This document shows positions 1-7,616 of a stretch of DNA of 14,670 nucleotides, one piece after another; the first letter of the stretch is position 1, and each line of letters begins with the position of its first letter. Source of the DNA: an uncultured Kineosporia sp. (GTDB taxonomy: Bacteria > Actinomycetota > Actinomycetes > Actinomycetales > Kineosporiaceae); assembly GCA_937859855.1 (NCBI GenBank), contig CALMAR010000005.1, positions 1 through 14,670 on the forward strand. Reading direction: 5' to 3'. The notes below the pieces were generated by a model that worked only from the letters and a program-made list of their open reading frames with translations, was not told where the DNA came from and did not search any database. Position numbers and translations under genes: made by a program.

Positions 1-268
1 TGCCGCCGGGGGGTGACCTTGCGCGGGGGCTTGTCTACCGCCGCGGGCCCCGGCCCGACGGTGTTCTTGATGAAGGCGCGCAGCAGAAACGACCGCAGCC
101 GGGCCAGGACCGGACCGATCACCTGGGCCCGCAGCGCAGGCGGGGTGGACTTGTACCACTGCCAGAACCCGAGCAACCCTTCTGGGTCGTCCAGGCCGGC
201 GGTGAACGGGGCGCGACTGCTTGCTGGTCAGCAGCGGCGGCACGTTGGCCAGGCGGGGGTCGCGGTGG
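1..268 (-). pseudogene. Type IV secretion / conjugative ATPase fragment (VirD4/TraM-recognition type)
   Basis: Read on the minus strand by joining two frames, this encodes RLANVPPLLTSKQSR, then TAGLDDPEGLLGFWQWYKS and ALRAQVIGPVLARLRSFLLR. The order and wording match what I know of the central part of actinobacterial conjugative ATP-binding proteins, in which a helical stretch with a 'P(A/L)LRAQVIGPVL..LR.LLLR' pattern precedes the C-terminal RecA-like half. These ATPases couple DNA to a membrane transfer channel. The frame changes near position 215, and the match ends near 'AVDKP' close to the window edge. There is no Walker motif in this piece. It abuts an unrelated small gene at about 266, which suggests a deletion fused the two. 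The family call is from memory, not a search. Confidence 0.55.
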
Positions 269-538
269 CTCGATGTACCCGTCACGGGTCAGCTGCGCCT
301 CTACCGCGTAGGTGATGCCGAACCGGCCGCGCACGATGACCACGCGGTAGTCCGGCCGTCCGGCGACCAGCTCCGCCTGCGCGTCCCACTGCTGCGCGAA
401 TCGGTCGCGGATCTCCAGCATGTCGTAGGTGTAGAAGTCGCTACGCGACGGCTGCCCCTGCGGCCCCCGTTCATCAGAGAACTGCCGGTCGATGTCGTCG
501 ATGAAGTCCTCGGTCGCCCGGACCGGCCGATCCGTCAC
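266..538 (-). pseudogene. Hypothetical small gene, 3' end lost (conjugative-element accessory)
   Basis: A GTG start at 538 opens a protein beginning VTDRPVRATEDFIDDIDRQF, rich in acidic and aromatic residues. It stays protein-like for about 90 residues (…YRVVIVRGRFGITYAVEAQL…) and then runs into the secretion-ATPase fragment in the wrong frame. It starts one base after the stop of the upstream gene, so the two were probably translated together. No signal peptide or membrane helix is visible. I do not recognise a named family. The position beside conjugation-type genes suggests an accessory gene of an integrative element. The 3' end appears to be missing rather than merely shifted. Confidence 0.5.
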
Positions 539-539
539 C

Positions 540-868
540 TCACGAAGCGCGCACCGCGCTGTCGGCGCCGTCGGCGTCAGCGATCAGCCGCTCAACCCGC
601 TCGCGGGCTTCAGCACCCTCAGCGTCCCCGACGGCGCGAGGGCGGCTTCAGCGGCGGCCGCGCCTTCCAGCCGGGCGATCCGTCGAACCGTCCTCGCCCG
701 GCCACTGTCCAGCAGCCGGATCACCGCAGCACGCTCTCCCGCGGCCAGGGAGTCTAGGTCGCCAAGGTCGACCGCGCGCGCCTCAAAGTCCGCGTGCCGC
801 TCAGCAGGGCTCATCGACGCCAGGTCAGCCGCAGGCATCACACGCTCCAGGTCAGCCACCACGCTCAT
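540..868 (-). pseudogene. Hypothetical small helical protein, frameshifted near its end
   Basis: ATG at 868 (MSVVADLERVMPAADL) has a GGCGGG stretch about eight bases upstream; an in-frame GTG at 877 is the alternative. The protein is Ala/Glu/Arg-rich, helical, about 110 residues and probably cytoplasmic. In the first frame it ends early at 584. A shift near 620 continues it as GDAEGAEARERVERLIADAD to a TGA at 540-542, just before the next start codon. That continuation has the same composition and lands exactly at the gene boundary, so I take it as the original end. Function unknown. The neighbours are a small membrane protein upstream and two conjugative-element genes downstream. Confidence 0.5.
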
Positions 869-1079
869 GGTAGGCACCCGCCGCCCCGCTGACCAGGACG
901 CCGCTGGCCACCGATCTCGAAGTCGTCGCCAAGAGGCATCCGGCGACGACCAGGAGGGTGAACAGCTCGATCAGGGTCGCTGGCCGTGGCCGCTCGCGGC
1001 CGGGCTTGAGGTGGATCACCCGGTTAAGTGTGCACTGCGAGGTGACTCGGGCGACCTCGTGATCGCCTTGCAGTCTCAT
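852..1079 (-). CDS. Small single-pass membrane protein, hypothetical
   Basis: A 75-residue frame from ATG 1079; an in-frame GTG near 1022 would give a protein of about 56 residues. A hydrophobic stretch ATLIELFTLLVVAGCLLATT could form one membrane helix after a basic segment (HLKPGRERPRP), favouring a cytoplasmic N-terminus. The end overlaps the next gene by 17-26 bases, which fits a minus-strand operon of small genes. Short membrane proteins of this kind are common in actinobacterial integrative elements, but I cannot assign a family. No clear ribosome binding site decides the start. Confidence 0.45.
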   Translation of the reverse strand: MRLQGDHEVARVTSQCTLNRVIHLKPGRERPRPATLIELFTLLVVAGCLLATTSRSVASGVLVSGAAGAYHERGG

Positions 1080-1302
1080 CGTCCGCCGCCGACGTTACGA
1101 CGTCGCCTGCGGGAGTGCCGGGGAGTGCACCTACCCAGGCGCTGCCGCGGTGCAATCGCGAGGATGCCCCGCTCGCTCAGACTCGGGCTCATCATGCTGA
1201 CCCGAAGGTTCGCGGAACCGCGCTGGGAGTCAGGCGAGGGGCAATGATGGTACCGGCGGGATGCCTCGATCCTTTAACCCTGATCATGGGGGGCTGCTCA
1301 CA

Positions 1303-1734
1303 TCATGAGCGCAAGAAAAGGCCTCCGCTGTGCGCTTTCTCAGTCTGAGGACCATGCGGCGAAGGGGATTCAAATATAGAGACTTCGATTTCGTCGTAAG
1401 TGTTCAGAAATGCAAGTGACGCATAATAGCAGGGTGACTTCGCGCCGTTAAAATCTACTAGATCAATATAATGGTTGTTGTCGTAGTCGTATACCTCGCC
1501 GGTAATGTATGTGTTATCTCCACCATGGTCGTCGCAGACAACCATTTCTCCGTCGGAATAAAGTTCCACACCCCCCCACTGGGTCGACCCATGCATGTCT
1601 CGGACGTGAAACTCCAGCAGTTTGCTCGTAGCAGCCGCGGGCGACGCCTGGGCTGCGGCCGATCCGATTACTGGCTGCATGACTATAAAGATGAGAAGGG
1701 TGGCAACTGATAATGTAAGTCTTCGTAAGGTCAT
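1303..1734 (-). CDS. Small secreted two-cysteine protein, paralogue A
   Basis: An intact 143-residue protein. AGGAG stands seven bases before ATG 1734, so the start is well supported. A signal peptide is clear: MTLRR, a hydrophobic core LTLSVATLLIFIVMQPVIG, and a likely cut after AAAQA (about residue 30). The mature part of about 113 residues is acidic and aromatic-rich, with cysteines at about 67 (VVCDDH) and 102 (AKSPCYY) that could form one disulfide outside the cell. It reads as a beta-rich domain with EFHVRDMHGS, GGVELYSDGEM, YITGEVYDYDN and TYDEIEVSIFES. It lies 70 bases downstream of a close paralogue on the same strand, probably in one transcript. Codons are AT-richer than in neighbouring genes, suggesting transfer. 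I recognise no named family. Confidence 0.8.
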   Translation of the reverse strand: MTLRRLTLSVATLLIFIVMQPVIGSAAAQASPAAATSKLLEFHVRDMHGSTQWGGVELYSDGEMVVCDDHGGDNTYITGEVYDYDNNHYIDLVDFNGAKSPCYYASLAFLNTYDEIEVSIFESPSPHGPQTEKAHSGGLFLRS

Positions 1735-1804
1735 ATGAGACTCCTGATCTGCGCACCATAAATCGAGGATTCATTAAGGTGTGTCCGCCGAGATAGACCA
1801 CGGC

Positions 1805-2230
1805 TCAGCTGGAGCGTAAAAACAACCCACCTTCGGTCGCCTTTTCCGTGCCCACACCGCCAATGGAACTGGATTCGTATATGGTGACTTGCAGTTCGTC
1901 GTAAGTCTGCAAGTACGGAATGTACGTCCAATAACACGGAGACTTAGCGCCGTTATAGTCAGCTAAATATGTGACCCTACCGTTTTCATAATCGTAAACC
2001 CCCGCAGTAATGTAGATACCATCACTGTGATCGTCACACACTTCCATCTCCGCTGACGAGTACAGCTTCACACCGCCGTATTCGACTGATCCGTGCATAT
2101 CCATCACATGGAAGTCCACCGCTCGGCTTCCCCCCACAGACGGAAGAGCACTAGCGGCCGACGAAGTCATGATCAACTGAACGGCCGCGGCCGCCGCGGC
2201 CGCTGGAAGCAGCACGTGTCGAACGCGCAT
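1805..2230 (-). CDS. Small secreted two-cysteine protein, paralogue B
   Basis: An intact 141-residue protein from ATG 2230, with a GGAAGGGG stretch ten to sixteen bases upstream. The signal peptide has MRVRH, a run of eight alanines and VQLIMTSSAASA, with a likely cut near residue 28. The mature domain follows paralogue A segment by segment: FHVMDMHGS, YGGVKLYSSAEM, CDDH, YITAGVYDYE, DYNGAKSPCYW, TYDELQVTIYES and a shared C-terminal GGLFLRS. Both cysteines (about 65 and 99) are kept. It is first in the transcript. The signal peptides differ much more than the mature parts, so selection acts on the exported domain. Function unknown; the sequence offers no catalytic motif. Confidence 0.8.
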   Translation of the reverse strand: MRVRHVLLPAAAAAAAVQLIMTSSAASALPSVGGSRAVDFHVMDMHGSVEYGGVKLYSSAEMEVCDDHSDGIYITAGVYDYENGRVTYLADYNGAKSPCYWTYIPYLQTYDELQVTIYESSSIGGVGTEKATEGGLFLRSS

Positions 2231-2355
2231 CCTGGATTCGCCCCTTCCATCACACCGTTGACCTTGATAGCCCTACAGAGGCAGCTCGGCGCCCACCCAT
2301 CGACAAAAGCCGCAATTCCGGCAGAGCTACACATTGCTCCCGACTACATCGGTGG

Positions 2356-2800
2356 TCAAGACCCGAGCCAGGCCTCCTCCGGGTCGGCGGCACCCCCTGC
2401 CGGGTCGTCAGGACCCCCTCCAGCCAGACCAGCAGCGGCAGCACGTCGTTCTTCACGTTGGCCAGCACGACCGGGTGGACTGGACCAGCGCCTCACCGCG
2501 CAGCTGGTAACCCAGCCACTCCGCGCCATCGGTAAGCACCCCGATATATACCGCTGACCGGTCTGACCGGTCCTGGCCCGCAAGTACCCGGCCAACTGCT
2601 TCTCCGCCGCAGCCACCACACCGGCGACCCGCAGATCCTTCACCTCGACGACCGTGAACCCGACCTCAACGTCGATCCGGCGCAGATCACCGACCTGCGT
2701 CTGCAGCTCCACATCCAGATCCAGCTCCGCCAGCCCGAACCCCCCGAACAGCCGCAGCTGACGCACATCCGCCTGCACCGTCGCAGCTGGCGAAGCTCAC
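2356..2800 (-). pseudogene. Restriction-modification protein remnant (nuclease-like N-terminal region)
   Basis: Three minus-strand frames join into one protein-like piece: VQADVRQLRLFGGFGLAE, then RRIDVEVGFTVVEVKDL, EKQLAGYLRARTGQTGQRY, IGVLTDGAEWLGYQLRGEAL, and KNDVLPLLVWLEGVLTTRQG with VPPT. The spacing D-(V-E-V-G-F-T-V-V)-E-V-K matches a PD-(D/E)xK nuclease core, and 'GQRYIGVLTDGAEW…Y.L' is typical of the N-terminal region of Eco57I/HsdR-like restriction proteins in actinobacteria. Shifts occur near 2540 and 2470, and the methylase or helicase part is absent. TGA precedes the readable part near 2800. This is a dead fragment. The exact subtype cannot be told without a search. Confidence 0.6.
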
Positions 2801-2959
2801 CGGCCGGCTTCGAACCGAACTCACCCCGCGCGGCGTGCGCACCGACGTAAACCGATGCGAGGACGAGATCGTGCGCCAGTCTTCTTCCATGGCCCCCACA
2901 AGCGCTGACCGCAGGGTTCTACGACGCGCTGATATATAGCACTGCTTACTAGGCCAGTC

Positions 2960-2973
2960 CCCGTACGTACGGG
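2960..2973. repeat. Perfect 14-bp palindrome CCCGTACGTACGGG
   Basis: A fully self-complementary site in a short non-coding gap between two gene fragments on opposite strands. It could be a dimeric regulator operator or a restriction/recombination site. No gene with a start codon directly follows it, so its role is unknown. Confidence 0.4.
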
Positions 2974-3028
2974 CCGCAGGCTCGCTGATCTGCGGCTATA
3001 TGTGGGTGCGAGGAGCGCCGCAGCATGA

Positions 3029-3340
3029 CTGCTGCGGGGTGGCCCGGCCACAGCAGCCGGGTCTTCGCGTTTCATCGCGGGCTGCGTCGCCAGCCGGGGC
3101 TGGGTCGGTCTCATCTTCATCCCGCGGACGCGGTCCCGGTACTTCGAGTACGCGCCCCTGTTGCACCTGCTACCCCGGCGCATCCTGGACCGGTTCGGGC
3201 TGCCCCTAATCGGCGCCGGCCAGTGGCCGTTCCTCGCCGATTACAACCATGTGGACGATGTCCTGCCCGACGACTTCGAGCAGCGGCTCGCCCGAGCCTG
3301 GCCTGGGCCGTCTGGCGGGAGCTGAACTCCGGCTCCCCCA
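3029..3340 (+). pseudogene. Fragment of unknown conserved protein
   Basis: Frame 2 is open from 3029 without a start codon and reads GWVGLIFIPRTRSRYFEYAP, LLHLLPRRILDRFGLPLIGA, GQWPFLADYNHVDDVLPDDF and EQRLARAW. A one-base change near 3300 carries it on as LAWAVWRELNSGSP, after which the text changes character. The mix of aromatic and charged residues and the consistent codon use show real coding ancestry. I recall similar 'FGLP..GAGQWPFL.DY' text in actinobacterial hypothetical proteins but cannot name the family. Both ends are missing. It joins the next fragment at about 3340. Confidence 0.45.
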
Positions 3341-3588
3341 TATCTCTCACTGCCGGTATCACCACGGCCGCATTTACGACCGATGTCGCGGGCGGCACCG
3401 GTGACCCGTAGCGAGCCGGCGACAGCGTAACCCCGCTGGTGCTCCTACCCGGTCAAGCCGGTGACATCGCGGTCCGGTTCGTGCCAAGCACGACGACGGC
3501 CGGGCTGGTCGCTCTGGAAACCTACGACGACCAGCTGGTAACCAGTTCAATCGTCGCCGCGATCCCCTTCAGCTACCGCGAGAACTAA
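3340..3588 (+). pseudogene. C-terminal fragment resembling a secreted peptidase end
   Basis: The frame reads SLTAGITTAAFTTDVAGGTG, DP, a TAG at 3409-3411, then RAGDSVTPLVLLPGQAGDIA, VRFVPSTTTAGLVALETYDD and VTSSIVAAIPFSYREN to TAA 3586-3588. Beta-rich tails with 'VTL.PGQ…I.V.I.P…G' and a final 'A.P(Y/F)SY' are typical of the C-terminal domains of exported actinobacterial S8/S53-type peptidases, so this may be the last ~80 residues of one. The in-frame TAG may derive from a TGG codon. No catalytic part is present in the window. The family call is weak. Confidence 0.3.
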
Positions 3589-3713
3589 TTGCATTGGCCG
3601 CAATGCCAGATCGGCAGCCGAATCGAGGAAGCCTAAGCACTTCATTTGGTGCCGAAGCGGCAGTAGACCCGGTTCCAGTTACGAGCTGCACTCCGTCTTA
3701 TTCATCCACTACG

Positions 3714-4025
3714 TCACGCCGTGATTGATAAGGCGCTCAGGTTACTTGCCCATGCCAGCGCAGTCCGGGCCAAGCACGCGCGCCAGAGTTGCCGTGCGCG
3801 AGCCAGGGACCAGGTAGATCGCGCGATGAGTGCGAATGCGGTGATCCAGCTTCGCTTGTCCCAGCCGACCAGCAGCGGGGCTGGAATAGGGGCGAGTAGC
3901 CCCGCGATAGCCAAGGGTGCAGATATGGCACCGATAAGGCTAGCTACGACGAGATGCTGGCTGCGGGGGTATGCACCCGGACCGAGTGTGGGCGGTGGAG
4001 GGCTGACGCCTGGGCAGTCCCGAAT
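3714..4025 (-). pseudogene. Possible membrane-protein remnant in an otherwise empty stretch
   Basis: The 3589-4099 interval has no convincing intact gene. The best coding-like signal is a minus frame open from about 4030 to a TGA at 3714. It reads HLVVASLIGAISAPLAIAGL, then LAPIPAPLLVGWDKRSW and ITAFALIARSTW, giving one to two possible membrane helices followed by a basic tail. There is no good start codon or ribosome binding site. It could be a 5'-truncated gene or chance. The remainder of the interval should contain the promoter of the kinase gene at 4100, but I see no clear -35/-10 pair. Confidence 0.25.
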
Positions 4026-4099
4026 GACAAGCCGAGATCGTCAGGTGTCGTCGAGTTATGGTTGTGCTCAGTTGAGCGCGGTTCCGGTGGAGGAGCGCT

Positions 4100-6340
4100 A
4101 TGCGACTGGGTGACGGCGGCGTACGGCGGTTGGGCTCGTCGCTTGTCGTGCTCTTCGTTCTTGCGGCCAGCTTGCAGGTCCTCGTCTCCCTGCAAAATCC
4201 TGGCACCGACGAGCGCAGCGATTGGGGGCTGGGTGGTCGCCTGAGCGATTTCGCTTTGACCGGGACGATGTCGCTGTTCCCCATGGTGGCTCAACTGATC
4301 ATCCGGCAGAAACCCCGCAACCGGATGGGCTGGTTGCTACATGCGGTCGGGTTCAGCTGGGTGCTGACCAGTCTGCTGGGTAGCTTCGTGATCGCTACGC
4401 TGGTATTGCGGCCGGGGACTGTTCCCGGTGGCCAGGTCGCCGAGGTTATCGGAAGCGGTATCTGGGTCCCGCCCATCGTGCTGATGGGCGTATTCGTCCT
4501 GGTCTTGTTCCCCGACGGTATGCCAGCGTCACCGTTGTGGGGACGACTCCTATGGCTGGCCGCTATCGATGCGGGGGTGGCCGTATTCTCGACCGCAGTT
4601 TATCCGGGCCCTGTTACCGGCGTGCCAGTTGCACTGGCGCACAACCCGATTGGGATCACTTGGGCCGGTCCGTTAGCTGGGATAGTTGTCGGGATCAGCG
4701 TGGTCTTGTTGCCGTTGTGCATTGTGGCGGCGGCGGTCGCGATGATCCAGCGGTTCCGGCGTGCGGAGGGGGCCGAGCGACTCCAGTTCAAGTGGCTGAT
4801 GTCGGCGGGGGCCACGGTCGCCGCCTTGTATGTGGTGGCGTTGGCCGGTGATCTGATCCTCGACGGGGGGCCGCAGCCCGGATGGCTGGCCTGGCTGGAA
4901 ACGCTGTCCGTCCTGTCGTTCGGCTTGCTTCCGGTCGCCATCGGGATCGCCGTCACCCGTTACGGGCTGTACGGGATCAACGCTCTGATCAGCCGGGCAT
5001 TGACCGTGGCCGTCCTGGGTCTGTTCATCACCGCGGTCTATGTGACGGTTGTCGCTGGGGTGGGTGCATTGATCGGGCACCGTCGGCCGTCGGTCTTCCT
5101 GTCGGTGCTGGCGACCGCGCTGGTGGCCGTGGCCTTCCAACCCGTCCGGCAGCGGGTGCAGCACCTGGTCAATCGCCTTGTCTACGGCGACCGCGCCACG
5201 CCATACGAGGTGTTGTCCGATTTCGCGGTTCAAATGGCAGGCCGCTACACCCCGGCTGAACTGCTGCCCCGGCTGGCTCAGACCCTGACCCAGTCCCTGG
5301 GCGGCGGGCAGGCGGAGATCTGGCTTCGTACCGACCTGGGGCTGGTCTGTGAGGGCGCCTGGCCTGCCGATGGATCCCGGCCAGGCTTCGTCCCGGCGGG
5401 CAGTGATCCGCTATCGGCGCTGGCGGTCTTGAAGGCAGAGCGCATCGTCCTAGTACGTCACCGGGACGAGGTGCTTGGTGCCATCGCCGTGACCAAGAAC
5501 GCACACGAGATCGTGACACCGGCCGAAGACGCGATGCTCGAACAGGTCGCCTCCCAAATAGGGCTGGTGCTGCGGAACCTGCGCCTGGTCGAAGACCTGC
5601 AGAACTCCCGTCAGCGACTGGTCACCTCCCAGGACAACGAACGACGCCGACTCGAACGTAACCTGCACGACGGGGCCCAGCAGAGTCTCGTCTCGGTGGC
5701 CCTGCAACTGCAGCTCGCCTCCGCACAGACCGACCCGGAAGCGCACGCCGCTGGGCTCGCCGCCGCCTCCCAGCAATTACGCACAGCCATCAGTGAGCTG
5801 CGCGAACTGGCCCACGGCATCCACCCCGCCATCCTCACCGAGCGAGGCCTGGCACCAGCCATCGGATCCCTGGCAACCAGATGCCCAATCCCAGTCGAGG
5901 TGGACGGCGCCCTGACCCGTCGACTACCGGCAACAATAGAAGCGACCCTCTACTTCGTCGTCGCCGAGGCCCTAACGAACGTCGTCAAGTACGCCCACGC
6001 GAAACGGGTGACCCTCACCCTCCGGGACAATGGCAACGCCGTCGAGATCACCGTGGCCGATGACGGCGTCGGCGGCGCCGACCTAAAGAAGGGCACCGGC
6101 ATCACCGGCCTCACCGACCGTCTGGCAGTCCTGCACGGCGAGCTGAGCCTAGACAGCCCCCCAGGAGCGGGCACTCGTTTAATCTGCCGGGTCCCTGTCC
6201 ATTTATCTGGCAATACAGCACAGCCATTTATGAATGAGATCCAGAACATCCAGGGCTCAACCGAGACCCCCGCAGGAGCGGTCGGCGACCCCAGGACGCC
6301 AATTGGCGAATTGCAACAAATCCGGCCAGCAACCACTTGA
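4100..6340 (+). CDS. Membrane sensor histidine kinase (HisKA_3 type), orphan
   Basis: A 746-residue protein; GGAGGAG lies just before ATG 4100. Residues 1-350 hold about eight to ten hydrophobic helices. Residues 365-490 look like a GAF sensory domain. The dimerisation/phosphoacceptor box RRRLERNLHDGAQQSLVSVA puts the phosphorylated histidine at about 523. The ATPase domain has AEALTNVVKYAHA (N627), ADDGVGG (654-659), GTGITGLTDRL (665-675) and GAGTRL. It should autophosphorylate and pass phosphate to a NarL/LuxR-type response regulator, but none is next to it. Domain order matches actinobacterial LiaS/DesK-like kinases with large membrane sensors. The domain ends near residue 700, and the last ~46 residues form an unusual tail next to a truncated gene, so the original 3' end may have been replaced. 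Confidence 0.92.
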   Translation: MRLGDGGVRRLGSSLVVLFVLAASLQVLVSLQNPGTDERSDWGLGGRLSDFALTGTMSLFPMVAQLIIRQKPRNRMGWLLHAVGFSWVLTSLLGSFVIATLVLRPGTVPGGQVAEVIGSGIWVPPIVLMGVFVLVLFPDGMPASPLWGRLLWLAAIDAGVAVFSTAVYPGPVTGVPVALAHNPIGITWAGPLAGIVVGISVVLLPLCIVAAAVAMIQRFRRAEGAERLQFKWLMSAGATVAALYVVALAGDLILDGGPQPGWLAWLETLSVLSFGLLPVAIGIAVTRYGLYGINALISRALTVAVLGLFITAVYVTVVAGVGALIGHRRPSVFLSVLATALVAVAFQPVRQRVQHLVNRLVYGDRATPYEVLSDFAVQMAGRYTPAELLPRLAQTLTQSLGGGQAEIWLRTDLGLVCEGAWPADGSRPGFVPAGSDPLSALAVLKAERIVLVRHRDEVLGAIAVTKNAHEIVTPAEDAMLEQVASQIGLVLRNLRLVEDLQNSRQRLVTSQDNERRRLERNLHDGAQQSLVSVALQLQLASAQTDPEAHAAGLAAASQQLRTAISELRELAHGIHPAILTERGLAPAIGSLATRCPIPVEVDGALTRRLPATIEATLYFVVAEALTNVVKYAHAKRVTLTLRDNGNAVEITVADDGVGGADLKKGTGITGLTDRLAVLHGELSLDSPPGAGTRLICRVPVHLSGNTAQPFMNEIQNIQGSTETPAGAVGDPRTPIGELQQIRPATT

Positions 6341-6375
6341 CACAATGCCGGATTGATTGAGCAAGCCAAGATAAC

Positions 6376-6714
6376 TGTGGAAAGGGCGAAGTGGGCCCAC
6401 GATCTCGGCGACCTATCTGTGGCAGCTGCGAAAAGGCATGCGGGACAACCCGACCAAGCGTCATCTGAAGACACTGTCCGGCTTCTTCGGCGTCCCGCCC
6501 GCGTACTTCTTCGACGAGGACACCACTGCGGCCGTGGACGCCGACCTCGAAGTGCTGGTCAGCGCTGCGCGAACCCCAGGTGCGCGAGCTGGCGACGCTG
6601 GCGCACGGACTGTCGCCAGAGACCCTCGGCACGATCACCGACATGATCCTCCGGGCGCGGCAACTGGAGGGGCTGGACGGCGCCAAGCGCACCCCACGCC
6701 GCCAGACCCGCTGA
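6376..6714 (+). pseudogene. XRE-type regulator, 5'-truncated and frameshifted
   Basis: After a TAA at 6372-6374 the frame reads GPTISATYLWQLRKGMRDNP, TKRHLKTLSGFFGVPPAYFF and DEDTTAAVDADLEVLVSA. It then shifts near 6565 to QVRELATLAHGLSPETLGTI, TDMILRARQLEGL and a stop at 6712-6714. 'TISATYLWQLRKG.RDNPTKRHL..L..FFGVP..YFF' is the recognition half of a helix-turn-helix found in a common actinobacterial regulator family, whose genes often precede an ImmA/IrrE-like metallopeptidase gene. The first ~40 residues are missing, and no HExxH protein follows. The break coincides with the abnormal tail of the kinase gene upstream. Confidence 0.7.
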
Positions 6715-6863
6715 GAGAGGTGGCGGCCCATCGCGGCCATCCGGTTGGGCTCGCCCTCGTCGCCGCAGTCCGCGTCGTCCCCGTCGTCGCCGTCCGTGTG
6801 GTGGGGGACCGATCCATGACGCCACCCGGCACGTCGCCGTGCTGGTGCCAGGGCGATCTTGGT

Positions 6864-6880
6864 CGGTCCGGTTAGGACCG
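6864..6880 (+). terminator. Hairpin CGGTCC-GGTTA-GGACCG
   Basis: A perfect six-pair GC-rich stem with a five-base loop, followed by GCTTTCAG, about 150 bases after the XRE remnant. The short T run makes it a weak terminator candidate. It sits just before the dispersed repeat. The rest of 6715-7124 shows no coding signal I trust. Confidence 0.3.
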
Positions 6881-6888
6881 GCTTTCAG

Positions 6889-6949
6889 CGGCTTGAGGCG
6901 GCTGGCCGCGCCAAATACGCGCCAAACTTGCCGTGCTCGAATGCTGTCC
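6889..6949. repeat. Dispersed ~60 bp repeat, copy 1
   Basis: Bases 6909-6940 are identical over 32 bp to 11773-11804. The 20 bases to the left match at 16 positions, and the right flank also matches after a one-base indel (TGCTGTCC/TCCTGTCC). Inside is a direct repeat CGCCAAA-ta-cgCGCCAAA. Both copies are in the same orientation, 4.86 kb apart, and neither lies in a recognisable gene. It could be a dispersed repeat family of the genome, a recombination site or a regulator-binding site. Confidence 0.75.
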
Positions 6950-7124
6950 CGAGGAGGGGCCGCACATCTGTCACCTTGGGCGGGCTCTGAGTCGGCGCGC
7001 ATCTGGAGGTAAGCGAAGGCAACGCCGCCGATCCGCGCAAACGTGCCAGGCGAACAGATACCCCAGCACTGTCATCGGAAGTGGACTCCTGGTGGCCCCG
7101 CTTTGGCAGGGTAAATGACAGGGC

Positions 7125-7612
7125 GTGACCCGGGTCGATCTCATGACACCCAGCGATGTCAGCGTCTGGTTCGCGTCTTCCGCCTTGACCGCGGGATCCC
7201 GCGGGGATGCGGGGTCGGCGACCGTGGAAGCGGTCGGGCTGATGATCCCGGCCCTCGGGACCTGCATCCTGCTGCTGGTTTTCGGGCTGTACCTGGCCGC
7301 CGCGATCAGGCCCTCACCGCTGCCGCAGCCGCGGCGGCGCGGGCGGCATCCCTGCAACCCACCCGTAGTGACGGCCTGGCCGCCGCCCGGGCCGAAACGC
7401 AGGCCAGCCTCAGCGGCCAGGGCAGCAGGCGCTGCACGCAGATACAGGTGGGCCTGGACGCGGGCGCGTTCCAGCCCGGCGGAACCGCAGTCGTATCCCT
7501 GACCTGCACCCTGCCGGTGGGCGCCCTGACCGGCGCCGGGCTCCCGGGGCATCTGACCCAGACGGTGACCTCGCGCGCACCCATCGACTACTACACCACC
7601 TCCGGTGGGTGA
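7125..7612 (+). pseudogene. TadE-like pilus assembly protein, frameshifted
   Basis: The first frame (GTG 7125) gives RGDAGSATVEAVGLMIPALG followed by TCILLLVFGLYLAA, the N-terminal membrane helix expected of TadE-like proteins with the usual 'G.ATVE' lead. Near 7303 the coding moves to another frame: RDQALTAAAAAAARAASLQP, ARAETQASLSGQGSRRCTQI, VSLTCTLPVGALTGAG, ending at TGA 7610-7612. Joined, it is about 160 residues, normal for the family. TadE-like pseudopilins help build Flp/Tad pili at the membrane. A TadG-like gene follows directly, but the ATPase and TadB/C genes of a full locus are absent here. Confidence 0.65.
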
Positions 7613-7616
7613 CCCC

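Noticed and set aside
221..1247. Long plus-strand reading frames opposite the conjugative-element genes
   Set aside because: Their translations are low-complexity Arg/Pro/Ala-rich text, and the minus strand carries recognisable proteins with consistent ends and starts.
2190..2215. GC-rich GGCCGCGG repeat as a regulatory element
   Set aside because: It encodes the poly-alanine core of the signal peptide of paralogue B.
4537..6063. Several reading frames inside the kinase gene on both strands
   Set aside because: They are other-frame readings of a clearly coding, domain-rich gene.
6907..6940. The dispersed repeat as a small gene encoding EHGKFGAYLA
   Set aside because: The shared reading is short, has no start or ribosome binding site and stops at different places in the two copies.
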